Origin: Pseudomonas sp. LS1212
GTDB taxonomy: Bacteria > Pseudomonadota > Gammaproteobacteria > Pseudomonadales > Pseudomonadaceae
Direction: 5' to 3'
Assembly (NCBI RefSeq): GCF_024741815.1
Contig: NZ_CP102951.1
Coordinates: 1,277,001 to 1,341,000, forward strand
DNA length: 64,000 bases
The notes beneath the pieces were generated by a model, which saw only the letters and a program-made list of their open reading frames with translations, searched no databases and was not told the DNA's origin. Every line of letters starts with the position of its first letter. Position 1 is the first letter of the stretch. This document shows, piece by piece, positions 22,751-31,644 of this stretch. A program made the translations under genes and the position numbers.

Positions 22751-23488
22751 ATGAAACTCACGCAAGTACGCAGGCGTGCACAGCGCCTGTCTGTCTTCGC
22801 CGGTCTGCTGACCCTATGTGCGGCTTTATCCAGCTGGGCCGACGGCATGATCCCCGAAACCTCGGTGGTGATTGTCAAGGAAGCGGACGGCGAGGCATCG
22901 ATCAAGGTTCGCAACAGCGATACCAGCACCGCGTTGCTGCATGTGACCTTGCAGAACGTACCGGAAGACCCGGAGCCCTTGCTGTTCCTTACCCAGCCGG
23001 TTTGGCGGGTGGAGGCTGGCAAAGAGCAACTGGTGCGCTTCATTCTGCGCAGCGAGAAGCCTTTGCAGACGCAGCGCCTCAAGCGGGTAATTTTCGAAGG
23101 TATCCCGCAAACAGCCAAGGCTGCAGAGGCGGGCCAGGCAAGGGTCGGTGTCAGCGTGCGGCAGAACCTGCCGGTGATCCTGCATCCCAAGGGCCTGGCA
23201 GCCAACCGTGAACCCTGGACCGGCCTGCAGTGGTCCCTGGCTGACGGAAAGCTGACCGTGCGCAACGAAACGTCCTATGTGGTGCGCCTGGCGCAAGAAT
23301 TGAAACTGCTGCCCAGCAATCAGGCGGCGCGCTTGCCGCGCAGCTACGTGCTGCCGGGTGACCACATCACGGTGGAGGTCGACGGCCCGGTGAATGGGGC
23401 GCCTGCCACGGTGAAGTTGTTCCCGGCAACCGTATACGGCTTTGCCGTGGATGCGTATGAGGCACCGCTGCGTGCTACCGGCGCCTGA
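22751..23488 (+). CDS. Periplasmic fimbrial chaperone (PapD-like)
   Basis: A 245-residue periplasmic chaperone. A signal peptide (about residues 12-32, LSVFAGLLTLCAALSSWADG) is followed by two immunoglobulin-like domains. The N-terminal domain shows MIPETSVVIVKEADGEASIKV and the subunit-binding G1 strand region; the conserved LKRVIFEGIP segment and the C-terminal domain (NLPVILHPKGL) follow. It would stabilise each DUF1120 subunit by donor-strand complementation and deliver it to the usher. GGAG lies eight bases before ATG 22751. The usher starts one base after its stop. Confidence 0.9.
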   Translation: MKLTQVRRRAQRLSVFAGLLTLCAALSSWADGMIPETSVVIVKEADGEASIKVRNSDTSTALLHVTLQNVPEDPEPLLFLTQPVWRVEAGKEQLVRFILRSEKPLQTQRLKRVIFEGIPQTAKAAEAGQARVGVSVRQNLPVILHPKGLAANREPWTGLQWSLADGKLTVRNETSYVVRLAQELKLLPSNQAARLPRSYVLPGDHITVEVDGPVNGAPATVKLFPATVYGFAVDAYEAPLRATGA

Positions 23489-23489
23489 T

Positions 23490-25943
23490 ATGCGATCCAT
23501 TTTTACTGAGCGCCCAGGGCGGGCGCTATTGGCCAAGGGCCTGTTGCTATGGAGCTGTACACAGGCCAGCGAGGCCTTCGCGCAATCGAACCAGGAAGCA
23601 TCCGGTAGTGGCAGCGCGCCCTTGACGTTCGATGCCGACATTTTGCGCCAGCGCGGCATCGACCCCGGCCTGATCGAATACCTGCGCGATGCAGCACGCT
23701 TCACGCCGGGAGTGCATGTGGTAACGCTCCGGGTCAACGACCAACCCCGTGGTCGGGTGGAGGCGCGCATCCAGGCCGACGGCCAGTTGTGCTTCGACCA
23801 GGCCTTGCTCGATGCCGCCGGGTTGCAACTGCCGGAGAAAACCTCCGGCAACGATGCGGCGACCTGTCAGGATTTCGTGGGCGCCTATGAGCAAACCCGG
23901 GTCAACCTGGACCCGCAAGCCGCTGAAGTGGCACTGGTCGTGCCGACCCAGGCCCTGAAGGCGCCGGAGCACCAGCAGGACTTGTCCGCTTACCATACCG
24001 GCGGCATGGCGGGCATCTTCAATTACGAGTTGCTGGGTTTGCGCAACCAGTTCGATGGGCAAAACAGTGACTATTGGTCGGCCAATACCGAAGCGGGCTT
24101 CAACGCCGGTGACTGGATCGTGCGCAGCCACCAGATTCATACCTCGGTCGATGGCGTTGGCCGCACCGAACATCTGGAAGCTTACGCACAGCGTACCTTT
24201 GCCGAACTGGGCACGGTGCTGCAGGCCGGGCAGATCGGCCTGGGCAACCCGGTGTTGGCCGGCGCCCGCATTACCGGCCTGCAATTGACCTCCGAGCAGG
24301 CGCTGATGGTGCCCACCCGTCGTGCGGCAATCGAAGGTATCGCCCATAGCCAGGCGCGAGTGGAAGTGCGCCAGGCCGGCGCCTTGATCTATTCGACAGT
24401 GGTACCGGCCGGGCCCTTCGCCTTGGCCAATCTGCCGCGCCTGGACCGGCGCACCGATCTGGAAGTCACGGTGATCGAGGCCGATGGCGAGCAGCGCAGT
24501 TTCACCGTGCCGGCCGCGATGGTGGCCCTGGACCTGCCGGCGCCCGGGTTTGTGCTGGGTGCAGGCCAGGTGCGCGATGGTGGCGGCGTAGCCCGTGAGC
24601 CTTGGGTGGTCAGTGGCGGCTGGACCCAGGCCATCAACGGAACCTCCACGCTGAGCACCGGCTTGATGGCGGCCGAGGACTACTATGCCGGCGGCCTCGG
24701 CATTGGCGTGCAACCTTGGGCAGACGCCCAGGCGCAGTGGTTGGTGCAATCATCGCAAGCGTCCCGCGAGGGTGTTCGTGGCGTACAGACCCAGCTGTCG
24801 CTCTCGCAGCGCCTGGGTGAGAGCTGGTCGGTCAACGCCGCTGCCGCCCGGCAAACCAGCGGCTACCGCGACCTTATCGATACCCAGCTGGACTTCGATC
24901 AGTCGACCCAGCGCGGACGCTACCGCGATCAGTACAGCGCCGGCGTGTCGTGGTCACAGCCTTGGCTGGGTAGTTTGAGCGCCGGCTATGCGCGCTCGGC
25001 GCTGTTTGACGGGCGCCAGACCAGCCGCTCCTATGCCTCGTGGGGGCAGCGTTTTGGCCAGGTGTCGGTTTCGGCCAGCGCCGAGTGGAACCTGGGAGGG
25101 GACGACGGTCTCGACAACGCAGTGTACCTGAGCGTGAGCGTGCCCTTGGGCGAGCGCCGTCGCTTGCGCACGTCGCTGCGCAACAGCGGCGGGGAGAACC
25201 GGGTCGGTGTTTCGCTGCAGGAGCAACTCAGCGATACGGCCAGCTACCGGTTGGGCGCCGAGCGCGACAGCCGTGATGGTGAAGTGGACTTGAATGCAGG
25301 TGTATCGCTGCTGCCGCGTTATGCCCAGCTTGAATTGGGCTATGCCGGCTACGGCAATGGCAATCGCGGCTACAGCGCGGGCCTGCGCGGCGGCATGGCC
25401 GTGCATGAGGGGGGCATTACCTTGTCACCTTATCCGGTGCAGGACACCTTTGCGGTGTTGTCCGTGGGTGAGGTTTCCGGGGTCAAGGTGTCGACGCCGG
25501 ACGGTCCGGTCTGGACGGACGGCAACGGCCAGGCCGTGGTCGCGCAATTGTCGCCTTACGGCAACAGCCCGGTGGAAGTGCAGACCAGGACCTTGCCCCG
25601 CAACATCGACATCAACAATGGCGCAACAGTGGTCCAGGCCGGTCGCGGTGCGGTGGCGCGGGTCGACTTCGGCGTGGTCGCCACGCGCCGGGCGCTGCTG
25701 CAGGCGACCACCGTGGACGGCAGTGCATTGCCTGCTGGTGCGATGGTTACCGATGGCAGGGGCGAGTTCGTCACGCTGGTGCAGGAAGGCGGGCTGGTGT
25801 TTGCCCCCAATCTTGAACTCAGCCCACGGCTGTGGGTGAAGGCGCCGGACCAGCCGGCCTGTGAGTTGCAGTTCGCCCTGCCGGACGAGCCCGACCTGCG
25901 GGCCTATTACGAAACCACGTCGGCCGTGTGCCGGATGCCATGA
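23490..25943 (+). CDS. Outer-membrane fimbrial usher
   Basis: An 817-residue outer-membrane usher that receives chaperone-subunit complexes and extrudes the fibre. After a signal peptide (ending EAFAQS near residue 33), the N-terminal chaperone-binding domain is visible (LTFDADILRQRGIDPGLIEYL, about 45-150). The 24-strand barrel with its plug follows, then the C-terminal domains, with conserved GAMVTDGRGEFVTLVQEGG near residue 750 and a paired cysteine close to the end. The ATG at 23490 is one base beyond the chaperone stop and has no strong ribosome-binding site, so coupling is likely. The stop overlaps the next gene (ATGA). Confidence 0.92.
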   Translation: MRSIFTERPGRALLAKGLLLWSCTQASEAFAQSNQEASGSGSAPLTFDADILRQRGIDPGLIEYLRDAARFTPGVHVVTLRVNDQPRGRVEARIQADGQLCFDQALLDAAGLQLPEKTSGNDAATCQDFVGAYEQTRVNLDPQAAEVALVVPTQALKAPEHQQDLSAYHTGGMAGIFNYELLGLRNQFDGQNSDYWSANTEAGFNAGDWIVRSHQIHTSVDGVGRTEHLEAYAQRTFAELGTVLQAGQIGLGNPVLAGARITGLQLTSEQALMVPTRRAAIEGIAHSQARVEVRQAGALIYSTVVPAGPFALANLPRLDRRTDLEVTVIEADGEQRSFTVPAAMVALDLPAPGFVLGAGQVRDGGGVAREPWVVSGGWTQAINGTSTLSTGLMAAEDYYAGGLGIGVQPWADAQAQWLVQSSQASREGVRGVQTQLSLSQRLGESWSVNAAAARQTSGYRDLIDTQLDFDQSTQRGRYRDQYSAGVSWSQPWLGSLSAGYARSALFDGRQTSRSYASWGQRFGQVSVSASAEWNLGGDDGLDNAVYLSVSVPLGERRRLRTSLRNSGGENRVGVSLQEQLSDTASYRLGAERDSRDGEVDLNAGVSLLPRYAQLELGYAGYGNGNRGYSAGLRGGMAVHEGGITLSPYPVQDTFAVLSVGEVSGVKVSTPDGPVWTDGNGQAVVAQLSPYGNSPVEVQTRTLPRNIDINNGATVVQAGRGAVARVDFGVVATRRALLQATTVDGSALPAGAMVTDGRGEFVTLVQEGGLVFAPNLELSPRLWVKAPDQPACELQFALPDEPDLRAYYETTSAVCRMP

Positions 25944-27106
25944 GAGAAGCCCCAGTGACCTGTTTACCGTCTGTACCCCGTGCCCCTATGGCTGCTCTCG
26001 CTGCGGGCCTGGCGCTGGCCGCGTCGATCTTCGCACCCACTGTCCAGGCCATGGGGGAGGGCTGCGAAGTCTCGATCAGCCAGACGCAGATCGATTACGG
26101 TCTGTTCAATCGCACAACCCTCAAACCGCAGGGCGGCGAATTGCCATTGGGTGCGCGCAGCCTTCGGGTGAACGTGAATTGCGCGCAACCTGACGCCATG
26201 ACGTTGTTCTATCGCGCCGTGCCGGCCGGTGCCGAACGTTTCCGTTTTGGCGAGCAGGGGAGCTATGCCCTGCGCCTGCGTGACGCACTGCTTGATGGCG
26301 AGCAAGTCGATCTGGCGCAAGTGGCCGCGGCCGGGCAGGCTGGCGCGGCAATCGCGTGGTTACCGGACAAGGGACTGACGCCCGTCAAAGCGGGCAACAT
26401 CGCCCGGGGGCGATCCTTCAGTGCGCGCCTGGACGTCAGCGCCTGGGGCGATGAGGCCGCGTTGGGTCGTGGCGATGCCGTGACCTGGAACAACAGCGGG
26501 CTAGTGGAGGCAGGCGGTTCGCAACGCGAACTTGGGTTGCAAGTAAGCTTCGCACCGGCCGCCTGCACGCCGCGCTTGGCCAATGGTGGCGTGGTCGACT
26601 TCGGTCGTATCAATGCGCAGCAGCTGGCCCGCGACAGCGCCACGAAATTACAACGAACGCTGGCATTGAGCGTCCTGTGCGACGCGCCCACCCGCTTTGC
26701 CTTCACGGCCAGGGATAACCGGCCCAAAGCTGTGCGGGCGCCTTCGGTCGAGGTCGACGCCGGCGCGCTGTTCGGCATCGGCAAGACCCGCGCCGGCCAG
26801 ACGCTGGGCAGCTACGTCACCTGGATAGACCGCAACGCCAGCGGCGACGGTAACGCACTGAACGCCATGCATGGCCAACCCGGCGGCCAGGGTTGGCTGG
26901 CGACAACCGCTGCCGCGTTTCTGTACACCGATGGTCGATTGCTGGGGTTCGGCATGCCCGCCGACATGGCCGCGGGGCCAACGGCTATTACCCAATTGAG
27001 CGGCACCCTGGGCGTGGATTTGTATCTGGCCCCGGCCAGCACCCTGACGCTGACCGAAGAGGCCGTCATCGATGGCGCAGCGACGATCGAGATCATTTAC
27101 CTGTAA
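25940..27106 (+). CDS. Two-domain DUF1120 protein, probable tip adhesin
   Basis: A 388-residue secreted protein, nearly twice the size of the other subunits. The signal peptide ends APTVQAM. Residues about 35-200 form an N-terminal domain with its own cysteine pair (GCEVSISQ and VNCAQPD), a plausible receptor-binding domain. Residues about 205-388 are a DUF1120 pilin domain (APAACTPRLANGGVVDFGRI, VLCDAPTRFAF, and the C-terminal IDGAATIEIIYL). This two-domain layout parallels FimH/PapG-type tip adhesins, which is inference from architecture. ATG 25940 overlaps the usher stop. The ligand is unknown. Confidence 0.82.
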   Translation: MREAPVTCLPSVPRAPMAALAAGLALAASIFAPTVQAMGEGCEVSISQTQIDYGLFNRTTLKPQGGELPLGARSLRVNVNCAQPDAMTLFYRAVPAGAERFRFGEQGSYALRLRDALLDGEQVDLAQVAAAGQAGAAIAWLPDKGLTPVKAGNIARGRSFSARLDVSAWGDEAALGRGDAVTWNNSGLVEAGGSQRELGLQVSFAPAACTPRLANGGVVDFGRINAQQLARDSATKLQRTLALSVLCDAPTRFAFTARDNRPKAVRAPSVEVDAGALFGIGKTRAGQTLGSYVTWIDRNASGDGNALNAMHGQPGGQGWLATTAAAFLYTDGRLLGFGMPADMAAGPTAITQLSGTLGVDLYLAPASTLTLTEEAVIDGAATIEIIYL

Positions 27107-27169
27107 GGCATGGAGGCTTCTGGATTGCAGGGTACGGGCACTCACAAGAAAAGGAAGGAGGCGCAGCAG

Positions 27170-27820
27170 ATGAAATATCACACTGGTTTCAAGGGAGGGG
27201 TGCTTGCCTTGTTGCTCGCACCCATGGTGCAGGCTCAATCCACTACGGAGCTGATCGTGCAGGGCAACATCACCCCTGCATCCTGTACGCCGGCACTCTC
27301 GGGTGGCGGGGTGGTCAACTTCGGCAGGATTTCCGTGCAAGACCTCAGCAAGACCAACCGTACCCGGCTCAAGGCGCGGCCCATAGGCCTGACGCTCACC
27401 TGTGAAGCGGCTACGCGCTATGCGCTGCGCATGAAGGACAATCGTGACGGCACGGCATTGGTCAACGCCGGTATCTACTATGGTCTGGGGCTCGACAAAA
27501 GCGGGAACAAGATCGGCCTGTATGAAGTGCAGTTCGATCCGATGCGCACGCAAGCCGACGGCATCGCGCAAATCTACAACACCGATTCGACCTCCGGTGG
27601 GCAAGGCTGGGACACTGCCGATCTCAAGGTCGATCGTATCGGTTCGAACGCGCTGCTGGGGTTTTCCGATACCCTGGGCAGTGATGCTGGCCCGGTGCCG
27701 ATTCGCGATCTGACCGCGACATTGATGGTTGAAGTGGTGCTGGCACCTACCCAGGAACTGGATACCAGCGATGAAATCGAGTTCGACGGGGAGGGCACAC
27801 TTGAGGTGGTGTATCTCTAA
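27170..27820 (+). CDS. DUF1120 fimbrial subunit 5
   Basis: A 216-residue secreted subunit. The signal peptide ends PMVQAQS, and the mature start is TTELIVQGNITPASCTP. FGRISVQDLSKTN, LTCEAATRYALRMKDNRDG and the C-terminus FDGEGTLEVVYL match the other subunits, but it is the most divergent of the single-domain copies. GGAGG 12 bases before ATG 27170 is the strongest ribosome-binding site of the locus. Its position after the tip gene and before the terminator suggests a minor, initiating or terminating subunit. Confidence 0.86.
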   Translation: MKYHTGFKGGVLALLLAPMVQAQSTTELIVQGNITPASCTPALSGGGVVNFGRISVQDLSKTNRTRLKARPIGLTLTCEAATRYALRMKDNRDGTALVNAGIYYGLGLDKSGNKIGLYEVQFDPMRTQADGIAQIYNTDSTSGGQGWDTADLKVDRIGSNALLGFSDTLGSDAGPVPIRDLTATLMVEVVLAPTQELDTSDEIEFDGEGTLEVVYL

Positions 27821-27846
27821 CGGGCGGTAGCTTCTTGCGCTCAAAC

Positions 27847-27882
27847 AAAAATACCCGAATCTTTCGATTCGGGTATTTTTTT
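27847..27882. terminator. Bidirectional rho-independent terminator
   Basis: AAAATACCCGAATC pairs with GATTCGGGTATTTT across the tetraloop TTTC, and the + strand continues with seven T in all. It closes the fimbrial operon, and in the other direction the convergent ndvB gene ending at 27898. Confidence 0.95.
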
Positions 27883-27897
27883 GCTGCCTGGAAATGT

Positions 27898-30489
27898 TTA
27901 GCCAGCGGTTGCAGGTGCTGGCGCATCCACAGGTTTTGGCAACGACGACAACAACGCCATGATCAGCGCCGCCAGGTATGGCAGCGACTGCACCAGCAGC
28001 ATGGCCACCCAGAAGCGAACGTCCGCGCTCGGCATGCCCTGGACCAGGCAAATACCCGCGGCAGCGCCCCACAACAGCAGCATGATGAACAACTCTTCAC
28101 GCGCCTCCGACAAGGCCACCAGTACGCCGTGGCTGTCGGCGTTCTTCGGAGTGCGGAAGAACGGAATGCTGGTGGTGAAGAAGCCGTACAGCACTGCTTT
28201 TGCGATGGTATGCGACAACGCCAGGCCCGCCAGCGCGGCAGCGAAGGCGTCCTTGAGGTTGACCCCCACGGCGCGGCGATAGAGGAAGATGATCTTGCCG
28301 ACCTTGAACACGAACAACGCCAAAGGCGGAATGGCGAAGATCAGCAGCGGCGGGTCGACCCGGTGCGGCACGATGATCATCGCCGCCGACCAGAGCAGCG
28401 CGCCGATGGTGAAGAAGATATTCATGCCATCGGCCACCCACGGCAGCCAGCCGGCGAGGAAGTGATAGCGCTGGCCACGGGTCAGCTCGGTGTCCGTGCC
28501 GCGCAGCAGGCTGGCGGCGTGACGCTTGATGATCTGGATCGCACCATAGGCCCAGCGGAAGCGCTGCTTCTTGAAGTCGATGAAGGTGTCGGGCATCAGG
28601 CCCTTGCCATAGCTGTTGTGCGCATAGGCGGCCGAGTAACCCTTCTCGAACACGCGCAGGCCCAGTTCGGCGTCTTCGCAGATGCACCAGTCGGCCCAGC
28701 CCAGCTCTTCGAGCACCGAGCGCCGGGTCATGGTCATGGTGCCGTGCTGGATGATCGCATCACGGTCGTTGCGGGTGACCATGCCGATATGGAAGAAGCC
28801 CTTGTATTCTGAATAGCAGAGCTTCTTGAAGGTGCTTTCGTTCTGGTCGCGATAATCCTGCGGCGACTGCACCACGGCAATCTTCGGGTCGGCGAAGTGC
28901 GGCACCATGTGCTTGAGCCAGTTGCGGTCCACGCAGTAGTCCGAGTCGATCACGGCGATCACTTCGGCGTCGGGCGCGGTATGCGGAATCAGGTAGTTCA
29001 GTGCGCCGCCCTTGAAACCGGCCAGGGGCGAGACGTGGAAGAACTTGAAGCGCTCGCCGAGCATCTCGCAGTGCGCCTTGATCGGCTCCCAGACGGCCGG
29101 GTCCTTGGTGTTGTTGTCGATGATCAGGACTTCGAAGTCCGGGTAATCGAGGTTGGCCAGGGCGTTGAGGGTCTGTTTGACCATCTCCGGCGGCTCGTTG
29201 TAGCAGGGCACGTGCACCGAGACTTTCGGCCGGTAGGCTGTGTCCGTCTGCACCGGCAGGAACTCGCGGCGCCGCTTGTGAATCCACACCGCTTCGGCCA
29301 GTTCATGGGCTTCGGTGAGCAGTACGATGAACACCCCGAGCGCACCGAGGGCGAGCAAAAAGCCCACGGTCAGGCTGAACCAGGTGCTGTATTGCTGGCT
29401 GTAGTCGTAACCGATCCAGACCAGTACCGAACCGCACAGGAAGGCGATGAAGGTCAGGAACGTCCGCCCGCGCTGGCGCAGGGCCGAGCCGTCGATCAGC
29501 AGCAGCGTCAGCGAAAGCATCGCCAGCACCACTGAACCCACGGCCAGCACGCGCCATTGCGGAATGGCCACGACCGGGCCTTCGAAGTTGAATTTCTGCT
29601 GTCGGGCAGCGTTGAACACGCCCCAGTAGGCGCCCACCGAGCCTTCGTCACTGACTTTCCAGGGCTGGTCGTAGGCTTCGATGACGAAGTAGTTGTAGCC
29701 CTGGCGGTTGAGTTTGTTGACCAGGGTGCGCAGGTAGATGGCCTGGTCGGCCTGGGTGGCCTCGGCACCACCGCGCATGCGGCCGTTGCTCGGCCAGCCG
29801 ACCTCGGACAGCAGCAGGGGTTTGCGCGGGAACAGGTGTTTGAGATCGCGGGCACGGTCGAGCACGAACTGGCCAGCGTCCTTCATCGGGATGAATTCCC
29901 AGTACGGCAGGATATGCGCCGCCACCAGGTCGACGTGCTTGGCCAGCTCCGGGTTTTCCTTCCAGATGTGCCACTGTTCGCTGGTGGTGACCGGAACCTT
30001 GACCGCTGCGCGCACCCGATCCAGGTACTGGATCAGGGCTTCGGGAGTGATTTCCTTGCGGAACAGCGCTTCGTTGCCGACCATGACCCGCACGACGCTG
30101 CGCGAAGTGTTGGCCAGTTCGATGGCTTTCTGGATTTCCCGTTCATTACGCTCCAGATCCGGGCTGATCCACACGCCAAGGGTCACCCGCAGGCCGAACT
30201 CTTCGGCCAGGCGGGGGATTTCCGCCTGGGTGCCTTCGACGGTGTAGATCCGGATGCTGTCGGTCAGCTTGCTCAGCTGTTCGAGGTCTTCGCGCAGTTC
30301 GTCCTCGCTGGGGTACTGGGCCTTCTGCGGGGTTTGCCCGAGACGGAACGGCGAATAGGAGAAGCCGGAAATCTGCTCCGGCCAGTCAGGGGCGGAAACC
30401 GGGCGGTTGATCAGCGCCCAGAACCCAGTGAATAGCGCGGCAATGGCCATGACTATCACCAGATTGATACCAAATTTACGCGATGACAT
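27898..30489 (-). CDS. ndvB: NdvB-type beta-glucan synthase, GH17 and GT2 fusion
   Basis: An 863-residue inner-membrane enzyme. After an N-terminal membrane anchor (residues 7-25) comes a glycoside hydrolase family 17-like periplasmic domain (about 35-300, with GNEALFR and LLLSEVGWPSNG carrying the acidic residues). Two or more membrane segments (about 310-410) and a processive GT2 domain follow, with VPCYNEPPEMV, DSDYCV, the CEDAELGLR motif and QxxRW as KQRFRWAYG. More membrane helices end the protein. The P. aeruginosa homologue NdvB makes periplasmic cyclic beta-1,3-glucans linked to biofilm antibiotic tolerance. ATG 30489 begins MSSRKFGINL; the frame runs on upstream without a good start. 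Confidence 0.9.
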   Translation of the reverse strand: MSSRKFGINLVIVMAIAALFTGFWALINRPVSAPDWPEQISGFSYSPFRLGQTPQKAQYPSEDELREDLEQLSKLTDSIRIYTVEGTQAEIPRLAEEFGLRVTLGVWISPDLERNEREIQKAIELANTSRSVVRVMVGNEALFRKEITPEALIQYLDRVRAAVKVPVTTSEQWHIWKENPELAKHVDLVAAHILPYWEFIPMKDAGQFVLDRARDLKHLFPRKPLLLSEVGWPSNGRMRGGAEATQADQAIYLRTLVNKLNRQGYNYFVIEAYDQPWKVSDEGSVGAYWGVFNAARQQKFNFEGPVVAIPQWRVLAVGSVVLAMLSLTLLLIDGSALRQRGRTFLTFIAFLCGSVLVWIGYDYSQQYSTWFSLTVGFLLALGALGVFIVLLTEAHELAEAVWIHKRRREFLPVQTDTAYRPKVSVHVPCYNEPPEMVKQTLNALANLDYPDFEVLIIDNNTKDPAVWEPIKAHCEMLGERFKFFHVSPLAGFKGGALNYLIPHTAPDAEVIAVIDSDYCVDRNWLKHMVPHFADPKIAVVQSPQDYRDQNESTFKKLCYSEYKGFFHIGMVTRNDRDAIIQHGTMTMTRRSVLEELGWADWCICEDAELGLRVFEKGYSAAYAHNSYGKGLMPDTFIDFKKQRFRWAYGAIQIIKRHAASLLRGTDTELTRGQRYHFLAGWLPWVADGMNIFFTIGALLWSAAMIIVPHRVDPPLLIFAIPPLALFVFKVGKIIFLYRRAVGVNLKDAFAAALAGLALSHTIAKAVLYGFFTTSIPFFRTPKNADSHGVLVALSEAREELFIMLLLWGAAAGICLVQGMPSADVRFWVAMLLVQSLPYLAALIMALLSSLPKPVDAPAPATAG

Positions 30490-30816
30490 AGATAGTTCGG
30501 GTTCCGAAGGGTGGAACGGGCATGGTTGGCAAACACCGCAAGGGGCGCGCATCCTACTTTTTGCCGGACATGACTGTGTAAGACAACGTGCCGGCATGAT
30601 GTTGGATGTTCTTCAGGCTACGAAGTTCTGTTGCCCGTGCTTTTGTCGTCCAGGACTGGGGAATAGCCTGAACTATTAAAGCAGGAATACAGGTCGTATT
30701 GTTAATTGCCTACAAGAGGTGGGTATTTCTCAGCGCTCGGTCGGGATCTCAAGACCAGGGGTGCCCTGCAACCCCGTCCGGCCTATAATGCGCGCCGGTT
30801 TTTTCGGGTGTTGCTC
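30490..30816. other. Divergent intergenic region ndvB-tcdA
   Basis: This 327-base stretch carries no gene I can support. TGCCGGACATGA (about 30572) and TGCCGGCATGAT (about 30591) are near-direct repeats. An AT-rich segment spans 30672-30730. The TATAAT at 30783-30788 is the best -10 box for tcdA; no good -35 was found, and the ndvB promoter could not be placed. Confidence 0.4.
30783..30788 (+). promoter_or_regulatory. Candidate -10 box of tcdA
   Basis: TATAAT matches the sigma-70 -10 consensus exactly, 28 bases before the tcdA start. The sequence at the proper -35 distance (near 30760) is not consensus, so the promoter is only partly supported. Confidence 0.4.
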
Positions 30817-31644
30817 ATGAGTACAGAAGATCCACGTTTCGCCGGTGTCGCGCGCTTGTATGGCCTTGAGGGCATGCAACGCCTGCGTGATGCCCATGTG
30901 GCCATCGTCGGCATCGGTGGGGTCGGTTCCTGGGCGGCGGAAGCCATTGCCCGCTGCGGGGTCGGCGAGATCTCGCTGTTCGACCTGGACGATGTTTGCG
31001 TCAGCAACACCAATCGTCAGTTGCATGCCCTGGACGGCAACGTCGGGCGGGCCAAGGTCGAGGTCATGGCCGAGCGCCTGCGGGGCATCAACCAGGACTG
31101 CAAGGTGCAGGCGGTGGCCGATTTCGTCACTCGCGAAACCATGGCCGAGTACATCACCCCGGATATCGATTGCGTGATCGACTGCATCGACAGCGTCAAC
31201 GCCAAGGCGGCGCTGATCGCCTGGTGCAAGCGGCGCAAGATCCAGATCATCACCACCGGTGGCGCGGGCGGGCAGATCGACCCGACCCTGATCCAGGTTT
31301 GCGACCTGAACCGCACCTTCAATGATCCGCTGGCCTCCAAGGTGCGTTCGACGTTGCGCCGCGACTACGGTTTTTCCCGCACTGTGACCCGCCATTACAG
31401 CGTGCCTTGCGTGTTCTCGACTGAGCAACTGCGCTATCCCAAGCCCGATGGCAGCATCTGCCTGCAGAAGAGTTTTGTCGGCGAGGGGGTCAAGCTCGAC
31501 TGTGCCGGCGGTTTCGGCGCGGTGATGATGGTGACGGCGACTTTCGGTATGGTCGCTGCGACCAAGGCGGTGGACAAGATCGTCGCCGGCATGCGCCGCC
31601 CTTCGGACCGGCAAAAGCCCGCTCAGGCGCCCGTAGCCAACTGA
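30817..31644 (+). CDS. tcdA: tRNA threonylcarbamoyladenosine dehydratase TcdA
   Basis: A 275-residue E1-like (ThiF family) enzyme that uses ATP to cyclise t6A37 to ct6A in ANN-decoding tRNAs. The nucleotide-binding glycine motif GIGGVGSWAAEA lies near residue 32, followed by FDLDDVCVSNTNRQ, and further along by ITTGGAGGQIDPT. The start MSTEDPRFAGVARLYG is typical; an in-frame extension upstream runs through the promoter. Its 3' end overlaps that of csdE by 22 bases on the opposite strand. CsdA and CsdE supply TcdA function in E. coli, so the convergent trio is a functional neighbourhood. Confidence 0.93.
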   Translation: MSTEDPRFAGVARLYGLEGMQRLRDAHVAIVGIGGVGSWAAEAIARCGVGEISLFDLDDVCVSNTNRQLHALDGNVGRAKVEVMAERLRGINQDCKVQAVADFVTRETMAEYITPDIDCVIDCIDSVNAKAALIAWCKRRKIQIITTGGAGGQIDPTLIQVCDLNRTFNDPLASKVRSTLRRDYGFSRTVTRHYSVPCVFSTEQLRYPKPDGSICLQKSFVGEGVKLDCAGGFGAVMMVTATFGMVAATKAVDKIVAGMRRPSDRQKPAQAPVAN

